Positions 17,246 through 25,913 of a stretch of 64,000 nucleotides of DNA are shown here, in pieces (position 1 is the stretch's first letter; each line of letters starts with the position of its first letter). The translations under genes and the position numbers were made by a program. A model generated the notes under the pieces. The model was not told the DNA's origin. It was given only the letters and a program-made list of their open reading frames with translations, and did no database searches. This DNA comes from Nioella sp965215655 (GTDB lineage Bacteria > Pseudomonadota > Alphaproteobacteria > Rhodobacterales > Rhodobacteraceae): NCBI RefSeq assembly GCF_965215655.1, contig NZ_OZ244111.1, positions 248,001 to 312,000 of the forward strand, read 5' to 3'.

Positions 17246-18462
17246 TGATGCCAAAGGGATTTTCTGAGGCCCCGTCGCGCGACAGCTATGATGTGGTCAT
17301 CATCGGTGGCGCGATCATGGGGTCGTCTCTCGCATGGTGGTTGACCGAGAGCGCAGATTTCGATGGCACCGTGCTGGTCGTGGAACGCGACCCCAGTTAT
17401 CTGTGGTGTTCCACCGCCCACACGAATTCCTGCATCCGCCAGCAGTTCTCGACAGAACTGAACGTCCGCATCTCTCAGTTCACCGCCGCGTTCATAAAGG
17501 ACCTGCGTGCCAATATGGGCGGCGATGAACGGGTGCCGAACCTCTCTGTCCAGAATTGTGGCTACCTCTATCTGGCCGACACCGAGCCCTTCGCGGACGT
17601 GCTGCGCGCCAACCAGAAGGTGCAATTGGCCGCCGGAGCCGAAACCCGCCTACTGACGCCCGATCAGATCGCCGCCGCATACCCGTTCTATGACCTTGAT
17701 GGGATCGTGCTTGGCAGTATCAACACAAGGGACGAGGGCTACTGGGACGGCGGCACGCTCTTCGAATGGTTCCGCCGCAAGGCCCAGGCTGGCGGGATCG
17801 AGTATGTGCAGGGCGAAGTGACCGCCATGACACGCGCTGGGGGGCGCATCGACAGCGTGACGCTGGCCAGTGGTGACACCATCGCCTGCGGGCAGGTGGT
17901 GAACGCCGCCGGTCCCCGAGCCGCGCGTGTGGCGGACATGGCAGGGTTACATCTGCCAGTTGAACCGCGAAAACGCTACACATGGATCTTTACCGCCGAA
18001 ACACCGCTCGACCGGGAATTGCCGCTGACCATCGACCCTTCGGGCGTGCATGTGCGGCAGGACGGGCCAACGACCTATCTCGCGGGCAGCAAGGGCGACC
18101 CGGACCCGGCCGCCGACCCATCCGATTTCAGCATGGATCACGGTCTGTGGGAAAACCATGTCTGGCCTGCCCTCGCAACCCGCATTCCGGCCTTTGAATC
18201 GATCCGCATCGTCACGGAATGGACCGGGCACTACGCCTATAACACGCTCGACCAGAACGCCGTACTCGGCCCGCATCCCGAGGTGGAGAATTTCCTGTTC
18301 ATGAACGGCTTCTCCGGCCACGGGCTGCAACAGTCGCCCGCCATGGGACGGGGGCTTGCCGAATGGATCACAAATAACGAATACCGCAGCCTTGACCTGA
18401 CGCCCTTCAGCTACGCCCGCGTGGCAGCGGGCGAAGCGATGGTCGAAGGCGCGGTCATCTGA
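17245..18462 (+). CDS. FAD-dependent amine oxidase (DAO / sarcosine-oxidase-like)
   Basis: The product is 405 residues. The N-terminal dinucleotide-binding motif VVIIGGAIMGSSLAWWLT, a DAO-type VVERDP, and a C-terminal FMNGFSGHGLQQSPAMGRG (FAD contact) are in the arrangement of D-amino-acid/sarcosine oxidases. The family oxidises secondary or primary amines to imines with transfer to O2 or another acceptor. It begins at overlapping codons TGATGATG at the hyuB stop (ATG 17245 or 17248), so it is translationally coupled to hyuAB and probably acts on a product of that step. Confidence 0.82.
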   Translation: MMPKGFSEAPSRDSYDVVIIGGAIMGSSLAWWLTESADFDGTVLVVERDPSYLWCSTAHTNSCIRQQFSTELNVRISQFTAAFIKDLRANMGGDERVPNLSVQNCGYLYLADTEPFADVLRANQKVQLAAGAETRLLTPDQIAAAYPFYDLDGIVLGSINTRDEGYWDGGTLFEWFRRKAQAGGIEYVQGEVTAMTRAGGRIDSVTLASGDTIACGQVVNAAGPRAARVADMAGLHLPVEPRKRYTWIFTAETPLDRELPLTIDPSGVHVRQDGPTTYLAGSKGDPDPAADPSDFSMDHGLWENHVWPALATRIPAFESIRIVTEWTGHYAYNTLDQNAVLGPHPEVENFLFMNGFSGHGLQQSPAMGRGLAEWITNNEYRSLDLTPFSYARVAAGEAMVEGAVI

Positions 18463-18479
18463 CATTGCAGGAGACCAAA

Positions 18480-19307
18480 ATGAAAAAAATCGTCCTCACT
18501 GGCGCCGCCGGTCGGCTTGGCACCATCTTGCGCGGACCGCTGTCGCAGCTGTGCGACACGCTTGTCAGCTCCGACATCGTCGAAAGCGTCAAGGATCTGC
18601 GCCCAAACGAGACCTATATCCGCGCCGATCTGGCCGACAAAGCAGGCATCATGGCGCTGCTCGAGGGGGCCGACATCGTCGTTCATTTCGGCTCCATCGT
18701 CGATGAGGCCCCGTTCGAGGAATTGCTCGGCCCGAATTTCATCGGCGCCTACAATATCTGGGAAGCGGCCCATCAGAACGGCTTGAAACGCGTCGTCTAC
18801 GCCTCGTCGATCCATGCGGTCGGCATGTATCCCAAGAACGAATGCATCGGGCTGGATGCCCCGCACCGGCCCGATACGTTCTACGGCCTCGCCAAATGCT
18901 TCGCCGAGGATCTGGGCCGCATGTACTGGGAAAAGCGCGGGCTGGAGGCCGTCTGCATGCGCATCCTGTCCTGTGCGCCGGTCGGCAATGCTCGGGCCCT
19001 GGGCAGCTGGCTGTCGGATGGTGACCTCGTGCATCTGGTGGAACGGGCCATCGACACGCCGGTGACCGGCTTCTCCATCATCTACGGCGTGTCCGCGAAT
19101 GACCGCTGCCCGGTGGACAATTCCAAGGCGTCGTTCCTGGGTTACCGGCCCAAGGACAACGCGGAACAATTCGCGGATCGGATTCTGGCCGAAGCCGGCC
19201 CGCATGATCCGCAGGACGTGGGCCAGATGTGCCACGGCGGGCCCTTCGCCAGCATCGAGCTGGGACAGGGCGCCAAGGCATTGCTGAACATCCCCGAAGA
19301 AGACTGA
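18480..19307 (+). CDS. udh: NAD-dependent uronate dehydrogenase-like epimerase-family protein
   Basis: The product is 275 residues with an extended-SDR fold: TGAAGRLG at residues 7-14, ASSIHAVG, and an intact YxxxK (Tyr135, Lys139: YGLAK). The order resembles bacterial uronate dehydrogenases, which oxidise D-galacturonate and D-glucuronate to aldarolactones. The start is placed at the ATG at 18480, preceded by GGAG, not at the upstream codon 18465. It closes the hyuAB-oxidase operon, an unexpected companion, although uxaC-uxuB-kdgK lie only 8 kb away. A GDP-sugar or other epimerase function is a less likely alternative. Confidence 0.75.
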   Translation: MKKIVLTGAAGRLGTILRGPLSQLCDTLVSSDIVESVKDLRPNETYIRADLADKAGIMALLEGADIVVHFGSIVDEAPFEELLGPNFIGAYNIWEAAHQNGLKRVVYASSIHAVGMYPKNECIGLDAPHRPDTFYGLAKCFAEDLGRMYWEKRGLEAVCMRILSCAPVGNARALGSWLSDGDLVHLVERAIDTPVTGFSIIYGVSANDRCPVDNSKASFLGYRPKDNAEQFADRILAEAGPHDPQDVGQMCHGGPFASIELGQGAKALLNIPEED

Positions 19308-19324
19308 CCGCCTCGGGACAGGAA

Positions 19325-19343
19325 CGCCACCCGCCGGGTGGCG
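19325..19343. terminator. Hairpin between convergent genes
   Basis: A perfect 8-bp stem, CGCCACCC (19325-19332) with GGGTGGCG (19336-19343), lies between the stops of udh and the ABC ATPase gene. No T-run follows on either side, so termination may be Rho-assisted. Confidence 0.45.
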
Positions 19344-19394
19344 ATCCCCTCCCCGATCCGTTTCGCGCAGGGCGGGTGCCTGTACGGAAATCCC

Positions 19395-20447
19395 CTATCG
19401 CAACCGCGTCCCTTTATCCGCGTCAAAGAACAGCGCGGCACCGTCGGTCACGCTCAGGCCCACCTTGCTGCCGGGCTTCGGCGCGCTCTGGTCATGGGCC
19501 TCGACCGTGATGCGGGTGCCGTCGCCCGCAACAAGGTAGTGATAGGCCACGCCACCCAGTTGTTCCGACAGATCGACGGTGTGCGTGTCCCCGTCCGCCA
19601 GCCGTAGCATCTGCGGGCGCACGCCTACCGTGATCGGCCCGTCACCGGCAGATCCCGGCGCCTCCAGTTCCATCACGCCCAGGCCCGGCACGCGCACCTT
19701 GCCGCCCGCCACGCGACCCGAAAAGAAGTTCATTGCCGGGCTGCCGATGAAGCCCGCAACGAACTGGTTGTCGGGGTCGTTATACAGGTCCAGCGGCTTG
19801 CCCACCTGTTCGATCACGCCGCCGCGCAGCACCACGATCTTGTCGGCAAGCGTCATCGCCTCGACCTGGTCATGGGTCACATAGATCATCGTCGCGCCGA
19901 TTTCGTTATGCAGCCGGGCAATCTCCACCCGCATCTCCACCCGCAATTCCGCATCGAGATTCGACAGCGGCTCGTCGAACAGGAACACCTCCGGCCCCCG
20001 CACGATGGCCCGCCCGATGGCCACCCGCTGCCGCTGTCCGCCGGACAATGCCTTGGGTTTACGTTTCAGATAGTCGTCGAGCTTCAGCACACGGCTTGCT
20101 TCGGCCACCTTGGCCTTGATCTCGGATTTAGGATGGCCGTTCATCCGCAGCCCGAAGCCCATGTTTTCCTCAACGGTCATATGGGGGTAGAGCGCATAGG
20201 TCTGGAACACCATCGCCACGCCGCGTTCGGCCGGGTCCATCCGGGTCACATCCCGCGCGCCGATAGCGATCTGTCCGCCGGTGGTTTCCTCCAGCCCCGC
20301 GATCATCCGCAACAGGGTGGACTTGCCACAGCCAGAGGGGCCGACGAAGACGCAGAACTCCCCGTCTTCAATTTGCAGATCGACCCCGTGGATCACCTGC
20401 GTTTCTCCGTATTTCTTGATGACCTTGTTCAGCGTTACACCGGACAT
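19395..20447 (-). CDS. ABC transporter ATP-binding protein, UgpC/MalK type
   Basis: The product is 350 residues. It has Walker A (GPSGCGKST, residues 36-44), the Q-loop, the signature LSGGQRQRVA, Walker B (VFLFDEPLSNLD) and H-loop (YVTHDQVEAMTLADK), followed by a C-terminal TOBE-like regulatory domain (QFVAGFIGSPAMNFFSG). It energises a CUT1-family sugar importer. The binding protein and permeases are encoded divergently from 21389, across the IclR gene. MalK-type TOBE domains often take part in inducer signalling. It follows the IclR gene in the same direction by 24 bases. Confidence 0.92.
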   Translation of the reverse strand: MSGVTLNKVIKKYGETQVIHGVDLQIEDGEFCVFVGPSGCGKSTLLRMIAGLEETTGGQIAIGARDVTRMDPAERGVAMVFQTYALYPHMTVEENMGFGLRMNGHPKSEIKAKVAEASRVLKLDDYLKRKPKALSGGQRQRVAIGRAIVRGPEVFLFDEPLSNLDAELRVEMRVEIARLHNEIGATMIYVTHDQVEAMTLADKIVVLRGGVIEQVGKPLDLYNDPDNQFVAGFIGSPAMNFFSGRVAGGKVRVPGLGVMELEAPGSAGDGPITVGVRPQMLRLADGDTHTVDLSEQLGGVAYHYLVAGDGTRITVEAHDQSAPKPGSKVGLSVTDGAALFFDADKGTRLR

Positions 20448-20471
20448 GTCCTTGGTCCTCCCAGACTGGGG

Positions 20472-21251
20472 TCAATTGACGGTGGGGAATTGCCACGCGG
20501 TGGCTTCCTCCCCGATCTTGCGGGCGGTTTCGAGCAGGTCGGGCTGAAACGCCCGGATACTGTCGAGCGAGTGGCGGGTGGTGGAGGTTGCGATGGACAG
20601 CGCCCCGATGACGCGCCCCCCATTGGTCAGGATCGGCGCGGCGATCGAGATGATTCCGGCCTCGTGTTCCTCCCGGTCGAAGGCCACGCCTTCCTTGCGA
20701 ATTTCCTCCAGCTCCTTCAGCAGCGTTTCGGGGCTGGTATGGGTCGATGGCGTGTTCTTCAGGAACAACTGCTGGCGCAGGGCGCGTTCCAGCCGCTCGG
20801 GCGTCATATGGGCCAGGATCGCCTTTCCCACCCCGGTGCAATAGCCCGGCGCGACCTTGCCGGTTTGCGCGAGCGTCTCGAACCGGTCGCTCATCTTCTG
20901 CTTGTCGACGAACAGAACCTGACCCAGTTCCATCTGCGCAAGGTGGATGGTCTCCCCGGCTTTTGCGGCCAGCACGTCGACATAGGGCCGCGCCACCGTG
21001 GCCAGCGTCGCCTGTTTCCACGCCGCATGGGCCAGCTTCACCAGACGCAGGCCAAGCGTATAGCTGCCCGTGTCGGGATCATGCGACAGCATCCCCTGAT
21101 TCGTCAGCGTCTGGAGCAGCCGGTAAAGCGTCGCCTTGGGGTGGTCGCTGTTTTCCAGCAATTCGGTGAACTTGACCGGATGGCCCGCCGCCGCAACGGA
21201 ATCCAGCACGTCCAATGCCTTGCCGACCGTGCCGTCGCCTGACTTCGCCAT
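20472..21251 (-). CDS. IclR-family transcriptional regulator
   Basis: The product is 259 residues. The N-terminal helix-turn-helix (VGKALDVLDSVAAAGHPVKF, then ELLENSDHPKATLYRLLQ) is of the IclR type, and the C-terminal effector domain has the usual KIGEEATAW end and a GVGKAILAHM segment. The start at 21251 matches typical IclR lengths. It is divergent from the galactoside operon with 137 bases between, and this gap contains GAAAC/GTTTC inverted repeats. It is probably the local regulator, with a galactose-derived acid or lactone as a plausible effector. Confidence 0.9.
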   Translation of the reverse strand: MAKSGDGTVGKALDVLDSVAAAGHPVKFTELLENSDHPKATLYRLLQTLTNQGMLSHDPDTGSYTLGLRLVKLAHAAWKQATLATVARPYVDVLAAKAGETIHLAQMELGQVLFVDKQKMSDRFETLAQTGKVAPGYCTGVGKAILAHMTPERLERALRQQLFLKNTPSTHTSPETLLKELEEIRKEGVAFDREEHEAGIISIAAPILTNGGRVIGALSIATSTTRHSLDSIRAFQPDLLETARKIGEEATAWQFPTVN

Positions 21252-21331
21252 GAAAGACCTCCCCTGCGTATCCTCGGGCTCCGAGGAAACTGTTGACACA
21301 GTATCCGGCGTCCGGCATGTTTTCAACTATA

Positions 21332-21344
21332 GAAACCTAGTTTC
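21332..21344. promoter_or_regulatory. Candidate IclR operator
   Basis: The perfect inverted repeat GAAAC-CTA-GTTTC lies in the IclR/binding-protein intergenic region. A second imperfect copy (GAGAC-C-GTTTC) is at 21352-21362, and a GTTTTC half-site lies just upstream. The repeated GAAAC/GTTTC arms suggest several binding units close to the operon start at 21389. Confidence 0.45.
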
Positions 21345-21388
21345 AAATAATGAGACCGTTTCGTCAAGTGGAACCAAGGGAGGACACT

Positions 21389-22651
21389 ATGCGTTCCATC
21401 ATCAAGACACCGCTGGCCGCGCTGGCGGCGACAACTATGCTTTCCGGTATGGCAATGGCCGATGGTCACGGCCTGACCGGCGATCTGCGCATCTTCTCGG
21501 ACATGTCGAACCCGGCCCCGCGCGCGATCATGGAAGGGCTGGTCGAGGATTTCGGGGCGATGCATCCCGATCTGGACATCGAACTGACCATCGTCGACCG
21601 CGAAGCCTGGAAAACCCAGATCCGCAACGCCCTGTCCGCGAACCCGCCGGATGTGGTGAACTGGTACGCCGCCAACCGCATGGGCCCTTATGTGGATGCA
21701 GGGCTCTTCATGGACATCACCGACTGGTGGGATGCGGGCGACTATGCCGGTCTTGAGTCCGTCCGTGGCGCACTGACCATCGACGACCGCCAGTACGGCG
21801 TGCCCTACACCTACTACCAGTGGGGCGTGTATTACCGCGAGGACATCTTCAACGAACTGGGCCTGAGCGAACCCACCACTTGGGAAGAGGAGCTGGCCAA
21901 CTGTCAGGCCATCGTCGATTCCGGCCGCGCCTGCTACACCATCGGCACCCGCTACTTGTGGACCGCTGGCGGCTGGTTCGACTACCTCAACATGCGCACC
22001 AACGGCTTCGACTTCCACATGCAGCTTGCTCGTGGGGAAGTGGAATGGACCGACGAGCGCGTGCGCGCCACCTTTGCCAACTGGCGTCAGCTGATCGACA
22101 TGGGGGCCTTCATCGAAGACCACCAGACCTATTCCTGGCAGGAAGCGCTGCCCTTCATGGTCAACGGCGAAGCCGCAGCCTATCTGATGGGCAACTTCGT
22201 GGTGCCGCATCTGCGTGAAGCGGGCCTGTCGGACGATCAGATAGACTTCTACCAGTTCCCGATCATCACCGAGGGCCTCGCGCAAGGTGAAGACGCACCG
22301 ACCGACACGTTCCACGTCGCCTCCGGTGCGCAGAACGTCGAGGCGGCCCGCGCCTTCCTCGCCTATGTCACTTCGCCCGAGGTGCAGACCGCGATCAACG
22401 GTCCCGATGGTCTGGGCCAGCTGCCGGTGAACGCCAATGCGGACGTGGCGGATGATGAATTCATCCAGCAGGGCTTCGAAATGCTCAGCCAGAACGCACA
22501 GGGCGGTATCGCGCAGTTCTTCGACCGTGACTGGCCGGCGGAAATGGCGTCGATCGGCATGGAAGGCCTGCAGGAATTCATGGTCTTCCCGGACAACCTG
22601 GACGATATCCTGGAACGTCTGGAAGACGCGCGCCAGCGCATCTACGAATAA
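21389..22651 (+). CDS. ABC transporter sugar-binding protein (CUT1 type)
   Basis: The product is 420 residues with an N-terminal signal peptide ending near MAMADG, then a group 1 extracellular solute-binding fold (IELTIVDREAWKTQIRNAL, PDVVNWYAANRMGPY, RQYGVPYTYYQWGVYY). A strong AAGGGAGG precedes the ATG at 21389; the frame upstream of it has no signal peptide. It captures oligosaccharides in the periplasm for the permeases that follow. The downstream alpha- and beta-galactosidases suggest galactosides as ligand, by inference. Confidence 0.9.
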   Translation: MRSIIKTPLAALAATTMLSGMAMADGHGLTGDLRIFSDMSNPAPRAIMEGLVEDFGAMHPDLDIELTIVDREAWKTQIRNALSANPPDVVNWYAANRMGPYVDAGLFMDITDWWDAGDYAGLESVRGALTIDDRQYGVPYTYYQWGVYYREDIFNELGLSEPTTWEEELANCQAIVDSGRACYTIGTRYLWTAGGWFDYLNMRTNGFDFHMQLARGEVEWTDERVRATFANWRQLIDMGAFIEDHQTYSWQEALPFMVNGEAAAYLMGNFVVPHLREAGLSDDQIDFYQFPIITEGLAQGEDAPTDTFHVASGAQNVEAARAFLAYVTSPEVQTAINGPDGLGQLPVNANADVADDEFIQQGFEMLSQNAQGGIAQFFDRDWPAEMASIGMEGLQEFMVFPDNLDDILERLEDARQRIYE

Positions 22652-22683
22652 TCCCTGATAGACTGCGCCTCGCTCCTGAAACC

Positions 22684-22705
22684 GGGGCGGGGCGCGCACC
22701 GCCCC
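22684..22705 (+). promoter_or_regulatory. Intercistronic hairpin between binding protein and permease
   Basis: The 7-bp stem GGGGCGG (22684-22690) / CCGCCCC (22699-22705) sits 32 bases after the binding-protein stop, with no T-run. Such hairpins behind binding-protein genes commonly stabilise the upstream message or attenuate read-through, giving excess binding protein over permease. Confidence 0.5.
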
Positions 22706-22776
22706 CCGCGTATCCGCAAGCCGCGCCATAGCCTCGCGCGCGGTTTCCGAATGCGCTGTCCAACGGAGGATAGGAC

Positions 22777-23688
22777 ATGACCCCCGCCACCGACACCCGC
22801 AGCTGGCTGCAAAGGAACCGCATGACGGTCACGCCGCTGCTGTTCCTGCTGCCCGGTCTGCTGTTCTTCGTGGTCTATGTGATCAGCCCGATCTTCCAGT
22901 CTTTCAACATCTCGCTCTATGACTGGGACGGCCTGGGCGAGGCGACCTATATCGGCCTCGACAACTACCGCGAGCTTGTGGACGACCGTGCCTTTGAGAC
23001 CTCGCTCTGGAACAACCTCAAATGGCTGGCGCTTTACCTGCTGGCCATTCCTGCGGGGCTGCTCATCGCGCTGTTCCTGAACCAGACGGTCACCGGCATC
23101 CGGCTCTATAAATCGCTGTTCTTCTTCCCCTTCGTGCTGAGCCAGGTGGTCGTCGGGCTGGTCTTTTCGTGGTTCTACCTGCCGCGCGTGGGGCTGCTGA
23201 ATGCGGTGCTGACGTTCTTTGGGTTGGATTCGATCAACGTGTTGGGCGACCCCGACCTTGCCACCTACGGCATCATCGCCGCCGGGCTCTGGCCGCAGAC
23301 CGCCTATTGCATGATCCTCTACCTGACGGGCCTCAATGCCGTGGACCCCGAACAGATCGAGGCCGGGCGGCTGGACGGGGCCAAGGGCTGGAAAATGCTG
23401 TGGCACGTGGTGCTGCCGCAACTGAAACCGGCCACGTTTATCGCCTTTGTGGTGACGATCATCGGCGCATTGCGCAGCTTCGACCTGATCTCGATCATGA
23501 CCAATGGCGGACCGTTCGGGTCGACCCGCGTGCTCAGCTTCATGATGTTCGAACAGGCCCTGTCCGAATACGGGTTCCGCATGGGCTATGGCTCCGCCAT
23601 CGCGGTGGTGCTGTTCCTGATCATGCTGGTCTTCATCGGCTACTTCCTGTGGCAGATGTGGCGCGACGAGCGCGAAGCGCGGCACTGA
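22777..23688 (+). CDS. ABC transporter permease, MalF/UgpA type
   Basis: The product is 303 residues with six predicted membrane helices, starting around PLLFLLPGLLFFVVYVISPI. The binding-protein-dependent permease EAA loop is recognisable as EQIEAGRLDGAKGWKMLWHV followed by VLPQL, which contacts the ATPase. GGAGGATAG precedes the ATG. It is the first of two permeases of the CUT1 importer and is followed by the second after 14 bases. Confidence 0.93.
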   Translation: MTPATDTRSWLQRNRMTVTPLLFLLPGLLFFVVYVISPIFQSFNISLYDWDGLGEATYIGLDNYRELVDDRAFETSLWNNLKWLALYLLAIPAGLLIALFLNQTVTGIRLYKSLFFFPFVLSQVVVGLVFSWFYLPRVGLLNAVLTFFGLDSINVLGDPDLATYGIIAAGLWPQTAYCMILYLTGLNAVDPEQIEAGRLDGAKGWKMLWHVVLPQLKPATFIAFVVTIIGALRSFDLISIMTNGGPFGSTRVLSFMMFEQALSEYGFRMGYGSAIAVVLFLIMLVFIGYFLWQMWRDEREARH

Positions 23689-23702
23689 GCGAGGAGAGAC
23701 AG

Positions 23703-24551
23703 ATGTTCCCCACCCCGATCCAGAAACGCAGCCGCGCGACGCAGATCACCTATCAGACGCTGCTGCCGCTGGCGCTGATCATGTGGCTTCTGCCCTTGCT
23801 GGCCGTCATGCTGTTTTCCATCCGCCCGCTCAGCGATTTCACCAATGGCAACTACTGGGGCATGCCGTCCTCCTTTGATCTCTTCGCCAATTATGGCCGG
23901 GTGTTCTTTGAATCCGACATGCCGCGCTATCTTCTGAACTCGGTCTTCATCACGGTGCCCACGGTCATCGGCGCGGTGGCCCTGTCCTGCATGACCGGCT
24001 TTGCGCTCGGCATCTACCGGTTCCGGGGCAACCTGCTGATCTTCTTCATGTTCATCGCGGGCAACTTCGTGCCTTTCCAGATCCTGATGGTCCCGGTGCG
24101 CGACCTGACCGTGTCGACCGGGCTTTATGACACCAAGACCGGGTTGGTCCTGTTCCATATCGCATTCCAGACCGGGTTCTGCACGCTCTTCATGCGCAAC
24201 TTCATCCGCGCGCTGCCCTATGAACTGATCGAGGCCGCGCGGGTCGAAGGCGTCGCCGAATGGCGCATTTTCTGGTACGTGGTCCTGCCGCTGATGCGGC
24301 CCGCCATCGCCGCGCTTTCGGTGCTGATCTTCACCTTCATATGGAACGATTACTTCTGGGCCATCGTCCTGACGCAAGGACCAGAGGCACAGCCCGTCAC
24401 CGCAGGCATCACCAGCTTCAACAGCCAGTTCGTGGCGCAATACCACCTGATGAGCGCGGGCAGCATCGTCGCCGCGATCCCGCCGGTGGCCATGTTCTTC
24501 GCCATGCAACGCCACTTCATCGCAGGTCTGACTCTAGGGGCCGTCAAATGA
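23703..24551 (+). CDS. ABC transporter permease, MalG/UgpE type
   Basis: The product is 282 residues with about six membrane helices and the EAA loop (YELIEAARVEGVAEWRIFWY, then VVLPLM). The start at 23703 follows GAGGAGAG, and the longer frame from 23169 is antisense-free shadow of the previous permease. It overlaps the alpha-galactosidase gene by four bases (ATGA), coupling transport and hydrolysis. Confidence 0.93.
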   Translation: MFPTPIQKRSRATQITYQTLLPLALIMWLLPLLAVMLFSIRPLSDFTNGNYWGMPSSFDLFANYGRVFFESDMPRYLLNSVFITVPTVIGAVALSCMTGFALGIYRFRGNLLIFFMFIAGNFVPFQILMVPVRDLTVSTGLYDTKTGLVLFHIAFQTGFCTLFMRNFIRALPYELIEAARVEGVAEWRIFWYVVLPLMRPAIAALSVLIFTFIWNDYFWAIVLTQGPEAQPVTAGITSFNSQFVAQYHLMSAGSIVAAIPPVAMFFAMQRHFIAGLTLGAVK

Positions 24552-25891
24552 CCAAACTCACCTTCATTGGCGCCGGATCCACGATCTTCATGCGCAACAT
24601 TGTGGGCGACATGCTCCATTTCGAGGCGCTGCGCGATGCCGAGATCGCGCTGATGGATATCGACGCCGACCGGCTGGCCGAGTCCGAACAGCTCGCCCGC
24701 CGCATGATCGCCACCATGGGCACCGGCGCGCGCGTGACCACCCACACCGACCAGCGCCGCGCGCTGGAGGGGGCCGATTTCGTGGTGACCGCCTTCCAGA
24801 TCGGCGGCTACGACCCCTGCACCATCACCGATTTCGAGATCCCGAAGGCCTACGGTCTGCGCCAGACCATCGCTGACACGCTCGGCGTCGGCGGCATCAT
24901 GCGCGGCCTGCGCACCGTACCGCACCTGTGGAAGGTGGCCGAGGATATGGCCGCCGTCTGCCCCGACGCGCTGCTGATGCAATACGTGAATCCCATGGCG
25001 ATCAACACCTGGGCGCTAGCCGAACGCTTCCCGCAGATCAAACAGGTGGGCCTGTGCCATTCCGTGCAGAACACCGTGCAGGAACTGGCCCACGATCTCG
25101 ACATGGCGGAAGCGGACATCCGCTACAAGGTCGCGGGCGTCAATCACGTCGCCTTCTTCCTGCGTCTCGAAGACGCCAACGGCGCGTCCCTCTACCCCCG
25201 ACTGCGCGACGGCTACCGCGCGGGCCGCCTGCCCAAGGCGCCGCTCCTCATGCCGCGTTGCCCCAACAAGCTGCGTTACGAGGTCATGGCTCACCTGGGC
25301 TATTTCTGCACGGAAAGCAGCGAACACCTGGCCGAATACGTGCCGTGGTTCATCAAGGACGGCCGCGAGGACCTGATCGAGCAATTCTCCATCCCGCTCG
25401 ACGAATACCCCAAGCGCTGCGTCGAACAGGTGGCCGAGTGGAAGACCCAGGCCGCAGACCTGGCCAAACAGGCCAGCATGGACGTCCCCAAAAGCCACGA
25501 ATTCGCGGCAGAGATGATGAACGCCATCGTCACCGACCGCCCCTTCACCGCCTATGGCAACCTGCCCAACCGCGGCCAGATCCCGCAACTGCCCCATGGC
25601 GCAGCGGTGGAAACCCCCTGCCTTGTGGACATGAACGGCGTGCAGCCCTCGATCGTCAATGACATCCCGCCGCAACTCATCGCCCTCATGCGCAGCCAGA
25701 TCAATGTGCAGGAACTGACCGTGCGCGCCCTGCTGGACGAGAACCCCGAACACATCTACCACGCGGCGATGATGGACCCGCACACCGCCGCCGAACTGGA
25801 CCTGCGCCAGATCCGCAGCGTGGTCAGCGACCTGCTGGCCGCCCATGGCGACTGGCTGCCCGCATGGGCGCGGGTGAAAAAAGCGGCCTGA
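24548..25891 (+). CDS. GH4 family alpha-galactosidase/alpha-glucosidase
   Basis: The product is 447 residues with an N-terminal NAD-binding motif FIGAGSTIF and a second strand ending in MDID, as in the NAD- and Mn-dependent glycosidase family 4. LCHSVQ carries the metal-binding Cys and GVNHVAFFL the metal-binding His. GH4 enzymes cleave by oxidation at C3, elimination and addition. MelA-type alpha-galactosidase is the best fit because the operon contains galactose catabolic genes, but GH4 alpha-glucosidases and glucuronidases share these motifs. It is translationally coupled to the permease before it, and the next gene follows after 22 bases. Confidence 0.87.
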   Translation: MTKLTFIGAGSTIFMRNIVGDMLHFEALRDAEIALMDIDADRLAESEQLARRMIATMGTGARVTTHTDQRRALEGADFVVTAFQIGGYDPCTITDFEIPKAYGLRQTIADTLGVGGIMRGLRTVPHLWKVAEDMAAVCPDALLMQYVNPMAINTWALAERFPQIKQVGLCHSVQNTVQELAHDLDMAEADIRYKVAGVNHVAFFLRLEDANGASLYPRLRDGYRAGRLPKAPLLMPRCPNKLRYEVMAHLGYFCTESSEHLAEYVPWFIKDGREDLIEQFSIPLDEYPKRCVEQVAEWKTQAADLAKQASMDVPKSHEFAAEMMNAIVTDRPFTAYGNLPNRGQIPQLPHGAAVETPCLVDMNGVQPSIVNDIPPQLIALMRSQINVQELTVRALLDENPEHIYHAAMMDPHTAAELDLRQIRSVVSDLLAAHGDWLPAWARVKKAA

Positions 25892-25913
25892 GGGCCAGAA
25901 CGGAAGACCGACG

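Noticed and set aside
22642..23685. Minus-strand frame rich in Gln, Glu and His
   Set aside because: It is the antisense shadow of the permease gene; its unusual composition comes from reversing membrane-helix codons.
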